From Variovorax sp. 679 (GTDB taxonomy: Bacteria; Pseudomonadota; Gammaproteobacteria; Burkholderiales; Burkholderiaceae_C): DNA of 64,000 nucleotides. Of this stretch, positions 63,044 through 64,000 are shown piece after piece (position 1 is the stretch's first letter; each line of letters starts with the position of its first letter). Position numbers and translations under genes: made by a program. The stretch covers positions 248,001-312,000 of the forward strand of contig NZ_RXFS01000006.1 of the NCBI RefSeq assembly GCF_003952185.1, written 5' to 3'. Under the pieces are notes generated by a model. It made no database searches, was not told the origin of the DNA, and saw nothing but the letters and a program-made list of their open reading frames with translations.

Positions 63044-63919
63044 ATGAATGGCACGACAGCCTACACGCCGCCCACCGTCTGGTCATGGAACAAGGAAAAC
63101 GGCGGGCGCTTCGCGAACATCAATCGCCCGATCGCTGGGGCGACGCACGAGAAGGACCTGCCGGTAGGCAAGCATCCGCTGCAACTCTATTCGCTGGCAA
63201 CGCCCAACGGCGTGAAGGTGACGGTGATGCTAGAGGAACTGCTGGCGCTGGGCCACGCGGGCGCCGAGTACGACGCCTGGCTGATCCGCATCAATGAAGG
63301 CGACCAGTTCGGCAGCGGCTTCGTGGCGGTGAACCCGAACTCCAAGATCCCCGCGCTGATGGACCGCAGCGGCGACACGCCCATCCGCGTGTTCGAGTCG
63401 GCCGCGATCCTGCAGTACCTGGCCGAGAAGTTCGGCAACGCCTTCCTGCCGACGCACCAGCCGGCGCGCGCCGAATGCCTGTCGTGGCTGTTCTGGCAGA
63501 TGGGCAGCGCGCCTTACCTGGGCGGTGGCTTCGGGCACTTCTATGCCTACGCGCCGACGAAGATCGAATACGCGATCGACCGCTTCGCCATGGAAACCAA
63601 GCGCCAGCTCGACGTGCTCGACCGCCGCCTGGCCGAGAGCCGCTACCTGGCGGGCGATGAATACACCGTCGCCGACATGGCCGTCTGGCCCTGGTACGGC
63701 ACCCTCGCCAAGGGCCAGCTGTACGAGTCGGGCGAGTTCCTCTCGGTGAGCGAATACAGCAACGTGCTGCGCTGGACCGACGAGATCGCCAGGCGCCCGG
63801 CGGTGCAGCGCGGCCGCATGGTCAACCGCACCTGGGGGCAGCCGTCGAGCCAGCTGCACGAGCGGCACGATGCCGGCGACTTCGACACCCGGACCCTGGA
63901 CAAGCTCGAAGCGAAATAG
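63044..63919 (+). CDS. yghU: YghU-type disulfide-bond reductase (GST family)
   Basis: The 291-residue protein matches YghU closely: YTPPTVWSWNKENGGRFANI, NRPIAGATHEKDLPVGKHPL, QLYSLATPNGVKVTVMLEEL and SAPYLGGGFGHFYAYAPTKI. Such proteins bind two glutathiones and reduce disulfides. ATG 63044 was chosen over an in-frame ATG at 63008, because the family starts here. Confidence 0.95.
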   Translation: MNGTTAYTPPTVWSWNKENGGRFANINRPIAGATHEKDLPVGKHPLQLYSLATPNGVKVTVMLEELLALGHAGAEYDAWLIRINEGDQFGSGFVAVNPNSKIPALMDRSGDTPIRVFESAAILQYLAEKFGNAFLPTHQPARAECLSWLFWQMGSAPYLGGGFGHFYAYAPTKIEYAIDRFAMETKRQLDVLDRRLAESRYLAGDEYTVADMAVWPWYGTLAKGQLYESGEFLSVSEYSNVLRWTDEIARRPAVQRGRMVNRTWGQPSSQLHERHDAGDFDTRTLDKLEAK

Positions 63920-63925
63920 ACAACC

Positions 63926-64000
63926 ATGAGCGACAAGATCCTGGTCTTCTACGGCTCCTATCGTTCCGACCGCATGGGTGTGCGCCTGGCGGATTTCATC
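63926..64000 (+). CDS. NAD(P)H-dependent FMN reductase-like protein, N-terminal part
   Basis: Twenty-five codons are visible, reading SDKILVFYGSYRSDRMGVRL. This is the FMN-binding phosphate loop of the NADPH-dependent FMN reductase family. It starts six bases after the yghU-type gene and runs out of the window. The rest of the protein is not visible. Confidence 0.75.
   Translation, partial: MSDKILVFYGSYRSDRMGVRLADFI

Overview
The window looks like a chromosomal segment of a high-GC betaproteobacterium of the Comamonadaceae, most likely Variovorax or a close relative. This is an inference from gene content and from protein sequences recognised by eye: four Bug/TctC-type binding proteins, many LysR regulators, degradative clusters, a class I PHA synthase next to a thiolase, and a Comamonadaceae-style intergenic repeat. 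No rRNA, tRNA, CRISPR array, transposase or integrase was recognised.

Layout. 1-3875: a hydantoin/racemase-type catabolic cluster (AMDase-like protein, hydantoinase, hydantoin-racemase-like protein, GntR regulator). 3868-5730: an AraC regulator divergent from a TauE/SafE permease. 5731-9720: an accessory-looking stretch, AT-richer by eye, with unrecognised membrane and secreted proteins, a candidate minus-strand small RNA made of three hairpins with CCUCC-type loops, a small protein with a paralogue 40 kb away, and a small ORF broken by a stop codon. 9734-12045: a secreted alpha/beta hydrolase and a degenerate-HD/LuxR regulator. 12070-17378: a DipZ-like CcdA-thioredoxin fusion, a divergent two-component system, a DUF333 lipoprotein and a second thioredoxin-like protein.

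17539-33112: two long minus-strand catabolic operons, each facing a divergent LysR gene. The first encodes a CitE-like lyase, a Bug protein, a CoA transferase, an amidohydrolase and a second Bug protein. The second is a gallate-type meta-cleavage operon: 4-oxalomesaconate hydratase (LigJ type), RraA-type aldolase, AAHS permease, gallate/protocatechuate 4,5-dioxygenase, two Bug proteins, a DUF1932 dehydrogenase and a ModA-like protein. Its LysR regulator carries two winged-helix domains in tandem. Short perfect palindromes lie in both divergent gaps and are good operator candidates.

33091-36892: a compact five-gene operon of unknown role (regulator, beta-propeller, SRPBCC, DUF899 thioredoxin-like, membrane protein). 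36947-41377: a RidA protein, LysR and TetR regulators, a DoxX-type membrane protein whose promoter is overlapped by a 9-bp inverted repeat, and a Tat-exported isochorismatase-like hydrolase. 41396-56368: mixed housekeeping and envelope genes (hydrolase, chemoreceptor, KdsA, HtrA-like protease, lipoproteins, AlkB, cardiolipin-synthase-like protein, LytM-like lipoprotein, CreA, Nudix, FAH-family hydrolase).

56488-64000: a TPR protein, maleylacetoacetate/maleylpyruvate isomerase, PgeF, PHA synthase, thiolase, two glutathione transferases and the start of a flavin reductase. The FAH-family hydrolase and the GST-zeta isomerase, 1.1 kb apart on opposite strands, together suggest homogentisate or gentisate breakdown. 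PhaC and the thiolase share a direction and are separated by a hairpin-rich repeat.
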